This document shows positions 46,391 through 58,407 of a stretch of 64,000 nt of DNA, piece after piece (position 1 is the first letter of the stretch; each line of letters opens with the position of its first letter). This DNA comes from Methylomonas koyamae. Its GTDB lineage: Bacteria > Pseudomonadota > Gammaproteobacteria > Methylococcales > Methylomonadaceae. The notes under the pieces were generated by a model. That model had not been told where the DNA came from. It did not search any database and saw only the letters and a program-made list of their open reading frames with translations. The stretch lies in the NCBI RefSeq assembly GCF_019669905.1, contig NZ_AP019777.1:3596001-3660000 (forward strand). The letters are read 5' to 3'. Position numbers and translations under genes: made by a program.

Positions 46391-46858
46391 ATGCAAGGCG
46401 ACAAACAAGTCATCGCTTATTTGAACGAATTACTGGCCGGCGAATTGACGGCCATCGACCAATATTTCATCCATTCGCGGATGTACCAAAACTGGGGTTT
46501 GGACAAGCTGTACGAACGCATCAGCCACGAAGTCCAGGACGAAACCAACCACGCCGACGCGCTGATCAAGCGGATTCTGTTTCTGGAAGGCACGCCGGAT
46601 CTGTCCAAGCGCGAACCGCTAGCGGTGGGTGCCACGGTGCCGGAGATGTTGCAAAACGATCTGGCCGTCGAACTGAAAGTGGTGGCCGATTTGCGCAAAG
46701 TGATGGCTTATTGCGAAAGCGTGCGCGACTACCAGACCCGCGAGATTTTGAAAGTGATGCTGGACGATACCGAAATCGACCATGCCCACTGGCTGGAAAA
46801 ACAATTGAGCTTGATCGAAATGGTCGGCTTGGAAAACTATTTGCAATCGCAAATTTAG
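46391..46858 (+). CDS. bfr: Bacterioferritin lacking the heme-ligand methionine
   Basis: The 155-residue protein aligns along its length with E. coli Bfr: start motif [13 protein letters not shown]-like [16 protein letters not shown] and the end LENYLQSQI. Ferroxidase ligands are present (Glu18, Glu51, His54, Glu94, and Glu128 with His131 after a one-residue insertion). Met52, the axial heme ligand in E. coli, is Thr here. In organisms with two Bfr types, the form lacking Met52 keeps iron-oxidising activity and pairs with a heme-binding form. It has its own ribosome-binding site (GGGAGG) and no partner gene in the window. Confidence 0.92.
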   Translation: MQGDKQVIAYLNELLAGELTAIDQYFIHSRMYQNWGLDKLYERISHEVQDETNHADALIKRILFLEGTPDLSKREPLAVGATVPEMLQNDLAVELKVVADLRKVMAYCESVRDYQTREILKVMLDDTEIDHAHWLEKQLSLIEMVGLENYLQSQI

Positions 46859-46988
46859 CGATACTCCGACAAAATCGATTCCGTCCGCGGCGAGCTTGCC
46901 CAACCGCGGACGGCAGCTTCAGATTAGCCGCCGTCCCGCGCCGGCCGCAGAATTACCTCCAAACTCCCGCCAACCAACATCGGTCGAC

Positions 46989-49900
46989 TCAGTCGCATCC
47001 GCTTGCCGGCGGCGGAGCCGACTCGCCGTCCGGCCCGGCCAGATTGCCGATCCGGTCCAGCAACGCCAGCGCCGCAACGAAATCGAATCCGTCGATCCGG
47101 CGGCTGAACTCGGCGTAATCGGCACCCAACGCCGCAGCCAGCGTCGCCGCATAATCCCTGGCCAAACGGCAGGCCAGCGCATTGTCCTCGGCCAGCAAAT
47201 TCCGCAGTTCGGCAATAGCGGCTTCGGCCCGTGCGCCGCTAACGGCATCCGTAGCCGACGCCAGTTCGGCGTCGCCCAAGACTGCAATGCCGGCCAGCAG
47301 CGGACCCAGTTCGTCTTCGCACAATTGCACCAATTCCAGGCAGGCACTTAGTTCGCGTTCATCGTGCAAGGCGCAGTCCAACTTGCCGGCGGCGGCGGCC
47401 AGGCCGAAAGCTCCCAATGTCGCGGCGACGCCTTTCAAAGCATGCGCCAAGGCCCGGGCATCGCTTTGCCGGTGTTCCAGCAAGGCATTGACGACCCGCT
47501 TCATGTCGTCGCGGTGAGACTGCTCGAACATGCGCAACAAGCGCCGGTATTTGGCGAGATCGCCTTTAACCAGCGCCAGCCCTTGCGCACTATTCAAGCC
47601 GGCGATTGCAATCGGCGCGGCGGCAATGTTAGCGGCAACCGGCCGCGCCGGCGGCGGCAAAACCGGTTGCGCCGCAGGTTTCTGCCGGCCGCCGCGCTGC
47701 AGCCAATCCAACAATGCCCGGTACAAATCCTCGGGTACCACAGGCTTGACGACGAACCCGTTCATGCCGGCATTCAGGCACGTTTGGCGGTCGTCGTCGA
47801 ATACATTCGCCGTCATCGCCAATATCGGCAAGCCCGCGTATTCGGCATTTTCCCGGATCAAACGGGTCGCTTCCAGCCCGTCCATTTCCGGCATTTGCAC
47901 ATCCATCAACACCAGATCGTATGGCTCGGCCAAGACTTTTTCGACCGCAATCCGACCGTTGGCGGCGGTCGCCACGGCCAATCCGACGCCGTGCAGCAAT
48001 TCCATTGCCACTTCGCGGTTGATCGGATTGTCCTCCACCAACAAGATGCGAGCCCCCGAATGCGTGCGCCGCAACTCGAATTCCGCGTCGCTGTTTTTGG
48101 CGGCGGCATACTCGGCCACGCCATGCCCGCGTTGCAAGCGCACCGTAAACCAAAAACGGCTGCCTTGGCCGATGCGGCTGTCGGCGCCGGCATCGCCCCC
48201 CATCATCCGCGCCAGGCGCCGGGTGATGGCCAGCCCCAGGCCGGTACCGCCGTATTTGCGGGTGGTCGTGACATCGGCCTGGGCGAACACTTCGAACAGC
48301 ATCGGCATTTTGTCCTGTTCAATCCCGATCCCGGAATCTTCGACCGCAAAACGCACCGTCAAGCCGTCTTCGCCCTCCTGCAGCAATTCGGCCGACAGCC
48401 GGATTTCGCCGCGTTCGGTAAATTTCACGGCATTGCTGGCGTAATTCAAGATGGCCTGGCGCAAGCGGGTCGGGTCGCCGCGCAACCATTCCGGCACGTC
48501 GCCCTGCACCAACGTTATCTGCAAGCCTTTGCTGCGGGCCTGGTCGGCCACCAGCGAGCGGACGTGGTCCAGCAAGGCCGACAACGAAAAATCGGTATGT
48601 TCCAATTCCAGGCGGCCGGCTTCGATTTTCGACAAATCCAGAATATCGTTGATTACCGCCAGCAAATGCTGGGCCGCGCTATCGATCTTGTCCAACCGGT
48701 CTCTCTGCTCCGCACTGACCTGGCTTTGCCGTAACAGATAGGTCAGGCCGATGATGGCATTCATCGGCGTGCGGATTTCATGGCTCATGTTGGCCAAAAA
48801 CGCGGTTTTGGCCTGGTTGGCGGCGTCGGCTTGGGCCCTGGCGGCCGCCAACTCGGCGGTACGGCTGGCCACCAGCTCTTCCAAATGGTGGCGGTGTCGG
48901 TCCAGCTCGGCGCCGATCCGCTTCTTCTCGGTGATGTCTTCCTGCACCGCGACGAAGTGGGTAATGCGGCCGGCCTGGCGGATCGGAATCACGCTGGCGA
49001 ATTCGGTGTACTCGCCGCCGTGTTTGCCGCGGTTGCTGAATTCGCCTTTCCAGACCCGGCCCTCGCTCAGGGTTTGCCACATTGCCCGGTAAGTCTCCGG
49101 CGGCGTTTTCCCGGATTGCAGAATCCGCGGATTGGCACCCAACACCTCTTCGCGGCTGTAACCGGTTAGCTCGACGAAAGCTTGATTGACGTACTCGATG
49201 TTGCCGTCGGCATCGGTCACCAGAATGCTGGACGGGTTTTGTTCGACCACCTGCACCAGCTTAATCAATTCCTGTTCCGACTTTTTCCTGGCGGTGATGT
49301 CCAGATTGATACCGAACAAGCGCACCGGATTGCCGTCCGCATCGTATTGGGCCTGGCCCCGGCTGACCATCCAGCGCAGTTCGCCGGAGCTGTGCCGGAA
49401 ACGGAATTCGACCTCGATCGGCAGCCGCTGCAGCACGCGTTCCCGCCATTGCGCCTCGATCAGCGGCTGGTCGTCCGGATACACCAGCGCCAGCCAGTCG
49501 GCGTTACTGCGCAAGCCGCCCGGCTCCAAGCCGTAAAGCCGGGCGCATTCCGGCGTCCAATAGCACAAGTCATTGACGATGTCCCAGTCCCAGATGCCGA
49601 CTTGGGCGCCCTCCTGCGCCATCCGCAACCTCTGTTCGCTTTCGCGTAGCGCATTGCTGGCCTGTTCGGCAGTTTGCCGGGCCAGGACGGCTGCTTCCAT
49701 CGATTTCATCGCCTCGGCCTGGGCCTGGTGCCGCTCCTGCTCGGCCCGCTTCCGCTCGGTAATATCGAACAGCACGGCCATGAAATCGCGGCCGACGATA
49801 ATGCCGGAAATCTCGACGATTCGGACTTCGCCGTTCTTACAGGTTATCCGGTATTCGGCCGGCTCGATGTCGCCGCCGCTGGCGGCGGCCTTGGCCAACG

Positions 49901-51203
49901 CGGCACCCCAAGCCTGCATCACCCGGCGGCGGTAGTCCGGATCGGGATAAGCCAGCGGCCACCACGCATCCAGGGACGGCACTTCGCTCAGGTTGTAACC
50001 GAATGTCTCGAAAAAACGGGCATTGGCATCGACCAAATCGCCGTTGCCGGCAACGTAAGCCAACGCGATCGGCGCATCTTGAAACAACCGGCGAAACCGT
50101 TGTTCGCTTTGCTGCAACGCCATTTCGGCCAGTTTGCGCGCGGTGATGTCCTGCATCATGCCGTGCAAGCCGACAATCTCGCCGCCGGCACTGCGCAGCG
50201 CCTCGCCGCGGGCGATCAGCCACCGCCGTTGCCCGTCGCCGCCGACGATTTCGACATCGCATTGGTAGGATTCCATGTCGCTACGGCATTTATCGACTGC
50301 CGCCGCCAGCCGCTGCCAACTCTCGGCAGTAAAATAATTGCGCACTTCATCGGAATTGGCCGCCCCTTGTTGCGGGTCGCGGCCGAAAATCCGGTACAGG
50401 GCTTCCGACCAGACGATTTCGCCGGTCTCGAAATTCCAGCACCAGTTGCCGATACCGGCCAATTGCTGAGTGTCGCGCAGTGTCCGCTCGCTTTCCTGCG
50501 ATACGTTATCCGCGCGTTTGCGGTCCTGAATGTCTTCGACCACGGCAAGAAAGCAAGCCGGCATATCGCCGGTTTGGCGGACTACCGATACCGTCCACTG
50601 AGACCACCGCTCATGCCCGGCTGTATCGACCAAGCGCTTTTCCGCCGCATATGCGGCAATGGTTCCCGCCAGCAAATCGTCGAATTCGCGGCGACTCAGC
50701 GGGTCATCGTCGGGGTGGGTTATTTCGGCGCAAGTCCGGCCGTTGAGTTCTGCCGAGCGATAGCCCGCCATTTCGCAGAAACGGCGATTCGATTGCAGGA
50801 AACGGCCGTCGCTATCCAGTAGCGCCATCCCAACCGCCGCCTGTTCGAACGCGGCGGCTTGGCTTGCGCCTCTTAGCCTACGCTGCAGCCGCTGCCGGAT
50901 TGCGCCGGACAGGCTGGCCAGCAAACCGTTGCCGAGCAACAGCGCAACCGGCAACGCATCGAAATCCGTGCCGCCGAACAAGCCCGAATAGGCCGTAGCG
51001 GCGACAGCCGCCAAGGTCGCGGCCAAGCCCGGTCCCGGCCCACCCAGCACGGCGCTGGCGATAACCGGTAACAGCAGCAAGAGCGGTATGCGGTCCGGCT
51101 GTGCGCCGGCCGGCAAATAAAACGAGAGTGCGAAAAACGCCGCCACCGCCAATAAGGCCAGCAAATAGACTGCGACGGTCGAGCCAGAGTTAGAGCGCTG
51201 CAT
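46989..51203 (-). CDS. Hybrid sensor histidine kinase: membrane domain, five PAS, kinase, receiver, Hpt
   Basis: The 1404-residue protein starts with about four membrane helices (10-105), then five PAS/PAC units (about 120-770; for example [16 protein letters not shown] and [16 protein letters not shown]), a coiled coil, HisKA with [12 protein letters not shown], an ATPase domain (GTGLGLAI), a receiver ([12 protein letters not shown] with Asp in [11 protein letters not shown]), and an Hpt domain with the phospho-accepting His in [12 protein letters not shown]. It can run a full His-Asp-His phosphorelay inside one protein. The two response regulator genes upstream on the same strand are the natural outputs. 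Confidence 0.95.
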   Translation of the reverse strand: MQRSNSGSTVAVYLLALLAVAAFFALSFYLPAGAQPDRIPLLLLLPVIASAVLGGPGPGLAATLAAVAATAYSGLFGGTDFDALPVALLLGNGLLASLSGAIRQRLQRRLRGASQAAAFEQAAVGMALLDSDGRFLQSNRRFCEMAGYRSAELNGRTCAEITHPDDDPLSRREFDDLLAGTIAAYAAEKRLVDTAGHERWSQWTVSVVRQTGDMPACFLAVVEDIQDRKRADNVSQESERTLRDTQQLAGIGNWCWNFETGEIVWSEALYRIFGRDPQQGAANSDEVRNYFTAESWQRLAAAVDKCRSDMESYQCDVEIVGGDGQRRWLIARGEALRSAGGEIVGLHGMMQDITARKLAEMALQQSEQRFRRLFQDAPIALAYVAGNGDLVDANARFFETFGYNLSEVPSLDAWWPLAYPDPDYRRRVMQAWGAALAKAAASGGDIEPAEYRITCKNGEVRIVEISGIIVGRDFMAVLFDITERKRAEQERHQAQAEAMKSMEAAVLARQTAEQASNALRESEQRLRMAQEGAQVGIWDWDIVNDLCYWTPECARLYGLEPGGLRSNADWLALVYPDDQPLIEAQWRERVLQRLPIEVEFRFRHSSGELRWMVSRGQAQYDADGNPVRLFGINLDITARKKSEQELIKLVQVVEQNPSSILVTDADGNIEYVNQAFVELTGYSREEVLGANPRILQSGKTPPETYRAMWQTLSEGRVWKGEFSNRGKHGGEYTEFASVIPIRQAGRITHFVAVQEDITEKKRIGAELDRHRHHLEELVASRTAELAAARAQADAANQAKTAFLANMSHEIRTPMNAIIGLTYLLRQSQVSAEQRDRLDKIDSAAQHLLAVINDILDLSKIEAGRLELEHTDFSLSALLDHVRSLVADQARSKGLQITLVQGDVPEWLRGDPTRLRQAILNYASNAVKFTERGEIRLSAELLQEGEDGLTVRFAVEDSGIGIEQDKMPMLFEVFAQADVTTTRKYGGTGLGLAITRRLARMMGGDAGADSRIGQGSRFWFTVRLQRGHGVAEYAAAKNSDAEFELRRTHSGARILLVEDNPINREVAMELLHGVGLAVATAANGRIAVEKVLAEPYDLVLMDVQMPEMDGLEATRLIRENAEYAGLPILAMTANVFDDDRQTCLNAGMNGFVVKPVVPEDLYRALLDWLQRGGRQKPAAQPVLPPPARPVAANIAAAPIAIAGLNSAQGLALVKGDLAKYRRLLRMFEQSHRDDMKRVVNALLEHRQSDARALAHALKGVAATLGAFGLAAAAGKLDCALHDERELSACLELVQLCEDELGPLLAGIAVLGDAELASATDAVSGARAEAAIAELRNLLAEDNALACRLARDYAATLAAALGADYAEFSRRIDGFDFVAALALLDRIGNLAGPDGESAPPPASGCD

Positions 51204-51370
51204 TCGAGTTCATTCTGAAACCACGCCAAGATTGGACGAATAAGTTTGGACCGGTCCGCCGTTGGCCTGATTCGGCATGGTTTCGGCGGCAGGCGGGAAA
51301 ATTGCCGGCATCGTCAAATTCCACGCTACGGATATCCCCAAAAAGCCGCAGAAACGGCGCAGCCCAACGG

Positions 51371-52315
51371 CTAAGCCTGAGCTGCCACGGGTTTAACCGG
51401 GTTTAAGCCGACACTGTGTCCGCATAAGTTGAAACGGGCGATTACGGTATTGCCGTTGCCGAGATACTCCAAGCTGTCGAAACTCAAATGCCGCGCCATC
51501 GCGATGCCGCGGCCATGGATATCGAAAGCCCGCTCGGGGGAGAAATCCATGTATTCCGTCCAATCGAAACCGTCGCCCTGGTCGGAAATGGTAAAACTCA
51601 GTTCTCCCCGGCTGCGCCGGAAATCAACCTCGGCGAAGCGTTGGGAATATTCCGGCGCTGCCAGCCGGCGCTCGATTTCTTCGGCCCAGGTGCCGGCCAG
51701 CACGTAACGGCCTTTCTCGGCATAGCAGATGCCCAGGTTGCCGTGTTCGACGGCGTTGACCATCAACTCTTGCAACCCCTGCACCGCGCGCTCCGGCTCC
51801 GGGCAGGTGCGGGCCAAATGGGTCGCCAATACCCGGGCATCCTCCAGCGTCTGGAACCGGAAGCGGCCTTCCTGCATCAAGGCCAGCGGCCGTTCCGCAC
51901 TGCGCAGGTTTTCCTGCATCCTATATTGTTCGTGGCGCTGCTCCAACGCGGCGTCGACGACCGCCAACAGCACTTCGGGCTGAAACGGTTTGGTCAGATA
52001 GTAATAAGCGCCCTGGTTCAACCCCTGCTGAATGCTGTTTTTGTCGCTGCGCGCGGTTTCGATGATCACCGGGATACCGGCCAGACTGCGGTCGGATTTG
52101 ATCAAACGCAACAGCTCGATGCCATCCAGGCTGGGCAAGCCCCAATCCAGCAACACCAGATCGTAAGCGGCCGGCTCGGCTTGCAGTTTTTCCCAGGCGT
52201 GCATGCCGTTGCGGCAGACGTCGATCCGGTAACCTCGGTCCTGCAAGATGCTTTCGATCACAATCGATATGATTTCTTCGTCTTCGACCAACAGTACATT
52301 AGGGGACGTGATCAT
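51371..52315 (-). CDS. Receiver plus HATPase_c (anti-sigma-like) signalling protein
   Basis: The ATG at 52313-52315, four bases after the HD-GYP stop and preceded by AGAGG, gives 314 residues; the longer frame is antisense to its neighbour. A receiver domain (NVLLVEDEE, Asp in VLLDWGLPS, Lys in LTKPFQPE) is joined to an RsbW-like ATPase domain with GLQELMVNAVEHGN, DQGDGFD and HGRGIAMAR. Proteins of this build often act as kinases on anti-anti-sigma partners. No STAS-domain gene is seen in the window. It belongs to a cluster with the HD-GYP regulator and the hybrid kinase. Confidence 0.88.
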   Translation of the reverse strand: MITSPNVLLVEDEEIISIVIESILQDRGYRIDVCRNGMHAWEKLQAEPAAYDLVLLDWGLPSLDGIELLRLIKSDRSLAGIPVIIETARSDKNSIQQGLNQGAYYYLTKPFQPEVLLAVVDAALEQRHEQYRMQENLRSAERPLALMQEGRFRFQTLEDARVLATHLARTCPEPERAVQGLQELMVNAVEHGNLGICYAEKGRYVLAGTWAEEIERRLAAPEYSQRFAEVDFRRSRGELSFTISDQGDGFDWTEYMDFSPERAFDIHGRGIAMARHLSFDSLEYLGNGNTVIARFNLCGHSVGLNPVKPVAAQA

Positions 52316-52319
52316 GCCG

Positions 52320-53420
52320 CTACCTCTGCGGAACATCGGGATGGTGGTGGGCAATAGCGCAGTAAACATCGAAATCGGCCAGAAAGGCATCGGCCATATC
52401 CGGATCGAAATACCTGCCGCGGCCCTCGGCAATGATAATTTTGACATCGGCCGGCGGCAAAGCCGGTTTGTAGACGCGCCTGGATATCAACGAATCGAAC
52501 ACGTCGGCAACGGCCATAATCCGCGCCGACACCGGAATCGCTTCGCCCGTCAGGCCGTCCGGGTAGCCGTTGCCGTCCCATTGTTCGTGGTGCCAATGGG
52601 CGATTTCCTTGGCCAAGGCCAGAAACTCGACGTTGCGGGTCGCATCGCGCTCGGCCATTTCTATCGCGTCGCGGCCCAGTTTGGCGTGGGTCTTCATGAT
52701 CCGCCATTCTTCGACCGTCAGCGGCCCCGGCTTGCGCAGGATGGCATCGGGGATGCCGACTCTGCCGATGTCGTGCAACGGCGCCGAGCGGGTCAGCAAT
52801 TCGACGTAATGGTCGCTCAATACTCCGGCGAACCGCGGCAACTTTTGCAGCGACTCGGCCAAATGTTGCACATAGGCCCGGATGCGCAGGATGTGGTTGC
52901 CGGTCTCCAGGTCGCGGATTTCCGCCAGGTGCGCCAGTGCCCGGACGCTGATTTTCTGGATCAACTCGTTTTCCTGCATTCTCCTGGCCACTTCCGCTTC
53001 CAGATAGGCGTTTTGGTCGCTGAGCCAGTCGCGGGTCTGCTTCAGTTCCAACTGGTTCCGCACCCGCGCCATCGCGATCTGCGGCAGAATCGGCTTGGTG
53101 ATGTAATCCACCGCGCCGGCGTCGAGGCCGCGCAATTCCGATTCCACACTATCCGTCGCCGTGACGAAAATGACCGGAATTTTGCTCGTCTCCGGAGTGG
53201 CGCGCAGGTTTTCGAACACATCGTAACCGTCCATCTCCGGCATCATCGCATCCAGCAGAATCAAATCCGGATGCGGCCGGCTGGCCGCCACCTGCAATGC
53301 CCGCGCCCCCGTCGTCGCCACGCGTACCCGGTATTCAGGCTGTAACAATTCGCTGAGATCAGTTACGTTTTCCGGCGAATCGTCGACGACCAAGATGGTC
53401 TGCATTTTTTTGTCGTTCAT
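52320..53420 (-). CDS. Response regulator with HD-GYP phosphodiesterase domain
   Basis: The ATG at 53418-53420 is chosen; a TTG eleven codons earlier and an ATG five codons later are alternatives. A receiver domain (ILVVDDSPENV, Asp in LLDAMMPEMDG, Lys in ITKPI) precedes a complete HD-GYP domain of 366 residues in all, with HDIGRVGIPD and HHEQWDGNGYPDGL. It should degrade c-di-GMP when phosphorylated. The stop is followed four bases later by the receiver/ATPase gene. The likely donor is the hybrid kinase encoded next. Confidence 0.93.
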   Translation of the reverse strand: MNDKKMQTILVVDDSPENVTDLSELLQPEYRVRVATTGARALQVAASRPHPDLILLDAMMPEMDGYDVFENLRATPETSKIPVIFVTATDSVESELRGLDAGAVDYITKPILPQIAMARVRNQLELKQTRDWLSDQNAYLEAEVARRMQENELIQKISVRALAHLAEIRDLETGNHILRIRAYVQHLAESLQKLPRFAGVLSDHYVELLTRSAPLHDIGRVGIPDAILRKPGPLTVEEWRIMKTHAKLGRDAIEMAERDATRNVEFLALAKEIAHWHHEQWDGNGYPDGLTGEAIPVSARIMAVADVFDSLISRRVYKPALPPADVKIIIAEGRGRYFDPDMADAFLADFDVYCAIAHHHPDVPQR

Positions 53421-53608
53421 ATCCTGCTCATCGCGAAATACCGGATAGGCCAAACCGCCGAAAAACCAAACGTGCTATCGGATCAGGGCCGTGTAGGGCT
53501 GTTGCGGTTACGGCGGCAGAAGACGGCGAAACCTCGGTTCATGCCGCCTTTTTCAGGTTCCCGCCCGAAAAACTCCCCCGCCCCGTAGCGCGCGCCTAGA
53601 TACTTTAG

Positions 53609-54814
<1,206 letters not shown>

Positions 54815-54823
54815 GCCGGCAAA

Positions 54824-55978
54824 TTAGCCGCCGCGCAACATTTCCAGCGCCAGCTCGGCCATGTTGCGCGAACCGCCGCCTTGGCCGAGCTGGCGCTTGA
54901 CCTCGCCCAAGCCGCCGATGCAGCGTTCCCGATGTTGGCTGTCGTCGAGCAAACGCCGAATTTCCGCAGCCAGATTGTCCGCCGTCAATTGTTCCTGAAT
55001 CAACTCCCGGACAATGCCTTTGCCGGCGATAATGTTAGGCAGGCCGATGAACGGAATTTTAACCAGGCGTTTGCCCAGCCAATAACTGAAGGCCGCCAAG
55101 CGATAGACGATCACCATCGGCACCTGCAGCAAAGCGATTTCCAGCGAGGCGGTACCGGACGTGGTCATCACCGCATCGCAGCATTGGATCGCATCGTACG
55201 GCCGGCCTTTGATGACCCGCACCGCAACTTGCGCCTGCGCCAAATGCGCGGCGAGTTCGGCATCCGCAATCGAATCCGCTTGCGGCAGCAGGAATTGCAG
55301 TTGCGGCCGCGCGGCAGCCAGTTTTTCGGCTGCGGCCAGCATCACCGGCAACATGCGCTTGATCTCATTGCCGCGGCTGCCCGGCAACAGGCCGACCACC
55401 GGCTGCGCCGGGTCCAGATTGAACAAGGCCAAAGCCTCGTCCCTGCCGAGCTGCGGCAGCACCTTGTCCACCGACGGATGGCCGACGTAGCGCACCGGCA
55501 CGTTCTCGGCTTCGTAATAGCGGGTTTCGAACGGAAAGATTACCGCCATCATATCGATGGCCTTGCCGTAAGTCTTGACCCGCCCCGGCCGCCAGGCCCA
55601 GACCTGCGGGCTGACGTAAAACAGCACTTTGACGCCCCGGCGTTTGGCGAACCGCGCCAGTTTCAAGTTGAATTCCTTGTAATCGACGCAGACCAGCAAG
55701 TCCGGCTTTTCGTCGACGACAATCCGTTTCAGCGCGGCCAGCGCCCGGCGGATTTCGCCGTAATGCTTCAGGATTTCCACCAAACCGATCACGCCGATAC
55801 CGGACGAATCGACCCGAATGTCGATGCCGGCCTGGCGCATTTTGAGGCCGCCCATGCCCAGTCCTTTAATGCCGGGGCAAAGCTGTTGCATCTCGGCGAA
55901 CATGTGGGCGGCGTGTTGGTCGCCGGAGGATTCGCCGGCGCTGAACAGCACCGTGTAGGAGGCTTGGGAATCGGTCAT
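54824..55978 (-). CDS. lpxB: Lipid-A-disaccharide synthase
   Basis: The 384-residue protein has the GESSGDQHAAHM motif at the N-terminus, CVDYKEFNL, YVSPQVWAWRPGR, VGHPSVD and LLPGSRGNEI. LpxB joins UDP-diacyl-glucosamine (or its diamino analogue) with lipid X to make the lipid A disaccharide at the inner membrane. It is the last gene of gnnA-gnnB-lpxB; only 51 bases separate it from gnnB. lpxA, lpxD and fabZ are elsewhere. Confidence 0.96.
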   Translation of the reverse strand: MTDSQASYTVLFSAGESSGDQHAAHMFAEMQQLCPGIKGLGMGGLKMRQAGIDIRVDSSGIGVIGLVEILKHYGEIRRALAALKRIVVDEKPDLLVCVDYKEFNLKLARFAKRRGVKVLFYVSPQVWAWRPGRVKTYGKAIDMMAVIFPFETRYYEAENVPVRYVGHPSVDKVLPQLGRDEALALFNLDPAQPVVGLLPGSRGNEIKRMLPVMLAAAEKLAAARPQLQFLLPQADSIADAELAAHLAQAQVAVRVIKGRPYDAIQCCDAVMTTSGTASLEIALLQVPMVIVYRLAAFSYWLGKRLVKIPFIGLPNIIAGKGIVRELIQEQLTADNLAAEIRRLLDDSQHRERCIGGLGEVKRQLGQGGGSRNMAELALEMLRGG

Positions 55979-56029
55979 GGTGGGCGGCAGCGGGCCGCTC
56001 TGGGCGGCCCGCCCTGCATCGGTTGAAAG

Positions 56030-57127
56030 TTAGGCTTGAAATACGCCGCGGATCACGTCGGCGATTTTGCGGACGTTGTCGTCGCTCAGGTTGGCGCAGA
56101 TCGGCAACGACATGCAGCGGGCCGCGACCGATTCGGTCACCGGCAACGACACGCCGGCACATTCGGCTTTAAACACGTTTTGTTGATGCAACGGCACCGG
56201 ATAATAAATCGCGCTGGCGATCTGCTGCTGCTGCAAAGCTTGCATGACCTCTTCGCGGCGGTCGCACAACAAAGTGTATTGGTGGTAGACGTGGACGCCG
56301 ATACCGTCCTCGTAAGGCGTGGTCAACGGCAGATCGGCCAGCAATTCGGAATACAAGTGCGCGGTATGGCGGCGGGCGGCGTTGTATTGGTCGATGCGCT
56401 TCAACTTGGCGCGCAACACCACGGCCTGCAACTCGTCCAACCGACTGTTGTAACCGACCACATCGTGGTAATAACGCACTTCCGAGCCGTGGTTGCGGTA
56501 TTGCTTGACCTTGGCCGCGGTGGCGTCGGAATCGGTCGTGACTAGACCGCCGTCGCCGAAGCAGCCCAGATTCTTGCTGGGAAAGAAACTGAAGCCGGCG
56601 GCGTCGCCGAAACTGCCGGTCTGCTTGTTGTAAACCGTGGCGCCGAAGGATTGGGCGCAGTCTTCGATCAGCTTCAAACCGTGCTTGTCGCAGATCGCTT
56701 TGATCGCCGGCAAGTCGACCGGCTGGCCGAACAGATGCACCGGCATTACCGCCTTGGTTTTTGCGGTGATGGCTTTTTCGATGTTTTCCGGCGTGATGTT
56801 GAAGGTACCCGGATCGATATCGACGAATACCGGCGTCGCGCCGACGTATTTGATCGCTTCGGCGGTGGCGATGAAGGTAAACGCACTGGTGATGACTTCG
56901 TCGCCGGCGCCGATGCCCTCGGCCAGCAAGGCCAGATGCAAGGCGTCGGTGCCCGAGGCGCAACCGATGGCGTGTTTGACGCCCAGGTATTCGGCCGCCT
57001 CTTTCTCGAACGCTTGCACGTTCGGCCCCAGAATGAACGCGCAATTGTTCAGCGTTTCGCCGAAACCGCTGACGATTTCATCTTGAATTTCCGCATACTG
57101 CGCTTGCAAATTGACCATCGGGATCAT
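56030..57127 (-). CDS. gnnB: DegT/DnrJ-type aminotransferase, likely GnnB (UDP-3-keto-GlcNAc transaminase)
   Basis: The 365-residue PLP enzyme shows CASGTDALHLAL, the PLP Asp in LIEDCAQSFGA, the lysine in FFPSKNLGCFGDGG and the RNHGS segment. Sugar aminotransferases of this family form 3-amino sugars. An NAD-dependent oxidoreductase gene lies 12 bases upstream and lpxB follows; the known GnnA-GnnB pair makes UDP-GlcNAc3N for lipid A with four amide-linked acyl chains. The gene order is the main reason for the name; WbpE-like roles in O-antigen sugars remain possible. Confidence 0.8.
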   Translation of the reverse strand: MIPMVNLQAQYAEIQDEIVSGFGETLNNCAFILGPNVQAFEKEAAEYLGVKHAIGCASGTDALHLALLAEGIGAGDEVITSAFTFIATAEAIKYVGATPVFVDIDPGTFNITPENIEKAITAKTKAVMPVHLFGQPVDLPAIKAICDKHGLKLIEDCAQSFGATVYNKQTGSFGDAAGFSFFPSKNLGCFGDGGLVTTDSDATAAKVKQYRNHGSEVRYYHDVVGYNSRLDELQAVVLRAKLKRIDQYNAARRHTAHLYSELLADLPLTTPYEDGIGVHVYHQYTLLCDRREEVMQALQQQQIASAIYYPVPLHQQNVFKAECAGVSLPVTESVAARCMSLPICANLSDDNVRKIADVIRGVFQA

Positions 57128-57139
57128 AGTGGCCGCCCT

Positions 57140-58078
57140 TTAGCGATGGGTTAAGAATTTGGTGATTTCGATCGCGGTCGCCAGCGCCTTGCGGCCGGCT
57201 TCGCCGGGAACCAGCGGATTTTCGCCGGTTTGGATGCAATTGACAAAATGTTTGATTTCTTCCAACAGCGCGTCGCCGCTCTCGAAAGTCAATTCCTCGG
57301 TGACGATTTCCGGAATGCCCGGAAACATCTCCTTGTCGCCGGTTTTATGCTTGACCAGCACCCGGTTCTGAAAATCGACCGAGACGTAGGAGCTGGGGCG
57401 GAACATGCGCATCTTGCGCTCCATTTTCATGCTGATCCGGCTGGCGGTGACGTTGGCGACGCAGCCGTTTTTAAAGGTGATGCGGGCGTTGGCGATATCG
57501 GTGCCCTGGGTCAATACCGCAGTGCCGCTGGCGTCGATTTTTTCGATCTCGGAATTGACCAAGGCCAGAATGATGTCGATGTCGTGAATCATCAGATCCA
57601 GCACCACGCTGACGTCGTTAGCGCGCGGGTTGAACGGCGACAAGCGGTGCGATTCGATGAACAGCGGTTTTTCTTCCAGCGTTTCCAGGCCGCGTACCGC
57701 CGGATTGAAACGCTCCAAATGGCCGACTTGCAGGATCACGTTTTTCTCTTTGGCGATGGCGATCAATTCGTCGGCTTCTTCGACCGTCACGGTAATCGGC
57801 TTTTCCACCAGCACGTGGCAGCCGGCCTGCAGAAAATCCTTGGATACGCTGTGGTGGTAGCTGGTGGGTACCACGATGCTGACCGCGTCGACCTGGCCGA
57901 GCAAGGCATGGTAATCGGTCAAAGCCTGGGTGCCGTGCTTTTCGGCGACCTGGCGCGCCGCCTCTTCGTTGATATCGACGACGGCCACCAGTTCGCAGTT
58001 TTTTAGCGATGCATATTTTTCCGCATGAAACTTCCCCAAATATCCGGCGCCGATCACGGCACATTTCAATTTACTCAT
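57140..58078 (-). CDS. gnnA: Gfo/Idh/MocA oxidoreductase, likely GnnA (UDP-GlcNAc 3-dehydrogenase)
   Basis: The start at 58076-58078 gives 312 residues with the Rossmann motif AVIGAGYLGKFH at the very N-terminus, EKPITVTVEEAD and the typical LMIHDIDIIL of the catalytic domain. GnnA oxidises the 3-hydroxyl of UDP-GlcNAc, after which GnnB adds nitrogen. Placement directly before an aminotransferase and lpxB supports this over other sugar dehydrogenases. A ribosome-binding site is weak (TAGG). Confidence 0.8.
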   Translation of the reverse strand: MSKLKCAVIGAGYLGKFHAEKYASLKNCELVAVVDINEEAARQVAEKHGTQALTDYHALLGQVDAVSIVVPTSYHHSVSKDFLQAGCHVLVEKPITVTVEEADELIAIAKEKNVILQVGHLERFNPAVRGLETLEEKPLFIESHRLSPFNPRANDVSVVLDLMIHDIDIILALVNSEIEKIDASGTAVLTQGTDIANARITFKNGCVANVTASRISMKMERKMRMFRPSSYVSVDFQNRVLVKHKTGDKEMFPGIPEIVTEELTFESGDALLEEIKHFVNCIQTGENPLVPGEAGRKALATAIEITKFLTHR

Positions 58079-58407
58079 AGACGACCTAAGCACGATTCGC
58101 GGTTTCCCGGCCTTTGACCACACGCTGCCGGGCATAAAAAGCCGGCCATTGTATCACCAGAATGGGGCGCGAATAAGCGGCATACCAAACTGCGGCCGCT
58201 TTCTCTTGTATTGCCGGCAAACACATCGAACCTTGGCTGTCGACACCGACGGTGCAGCCTGTTTCTTACATGCCTAAAACGGATGTTGCCGTCGAAACGT
58301 ATACCTTTTTTAGCGGTATTAACAAGCGGCTCTGGAAGATGCAGCCCGCGGTAAAGCCGACTGGATTTGATTTCAAACACTAATGCGAACATAGCCCAAC
58401 GCATTTA
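58079..58407. other. Intergenic region upstream of gnnA
   Basis: No gene with a credible start is seen in this part of the 442-base gap between gnnA and the copper ATPase. It should hold the gnnA promoter. The stretch CCGTCG...CGACGG-like short repeats near 58237-58293 are too weak to call. Confidence 0.4.
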
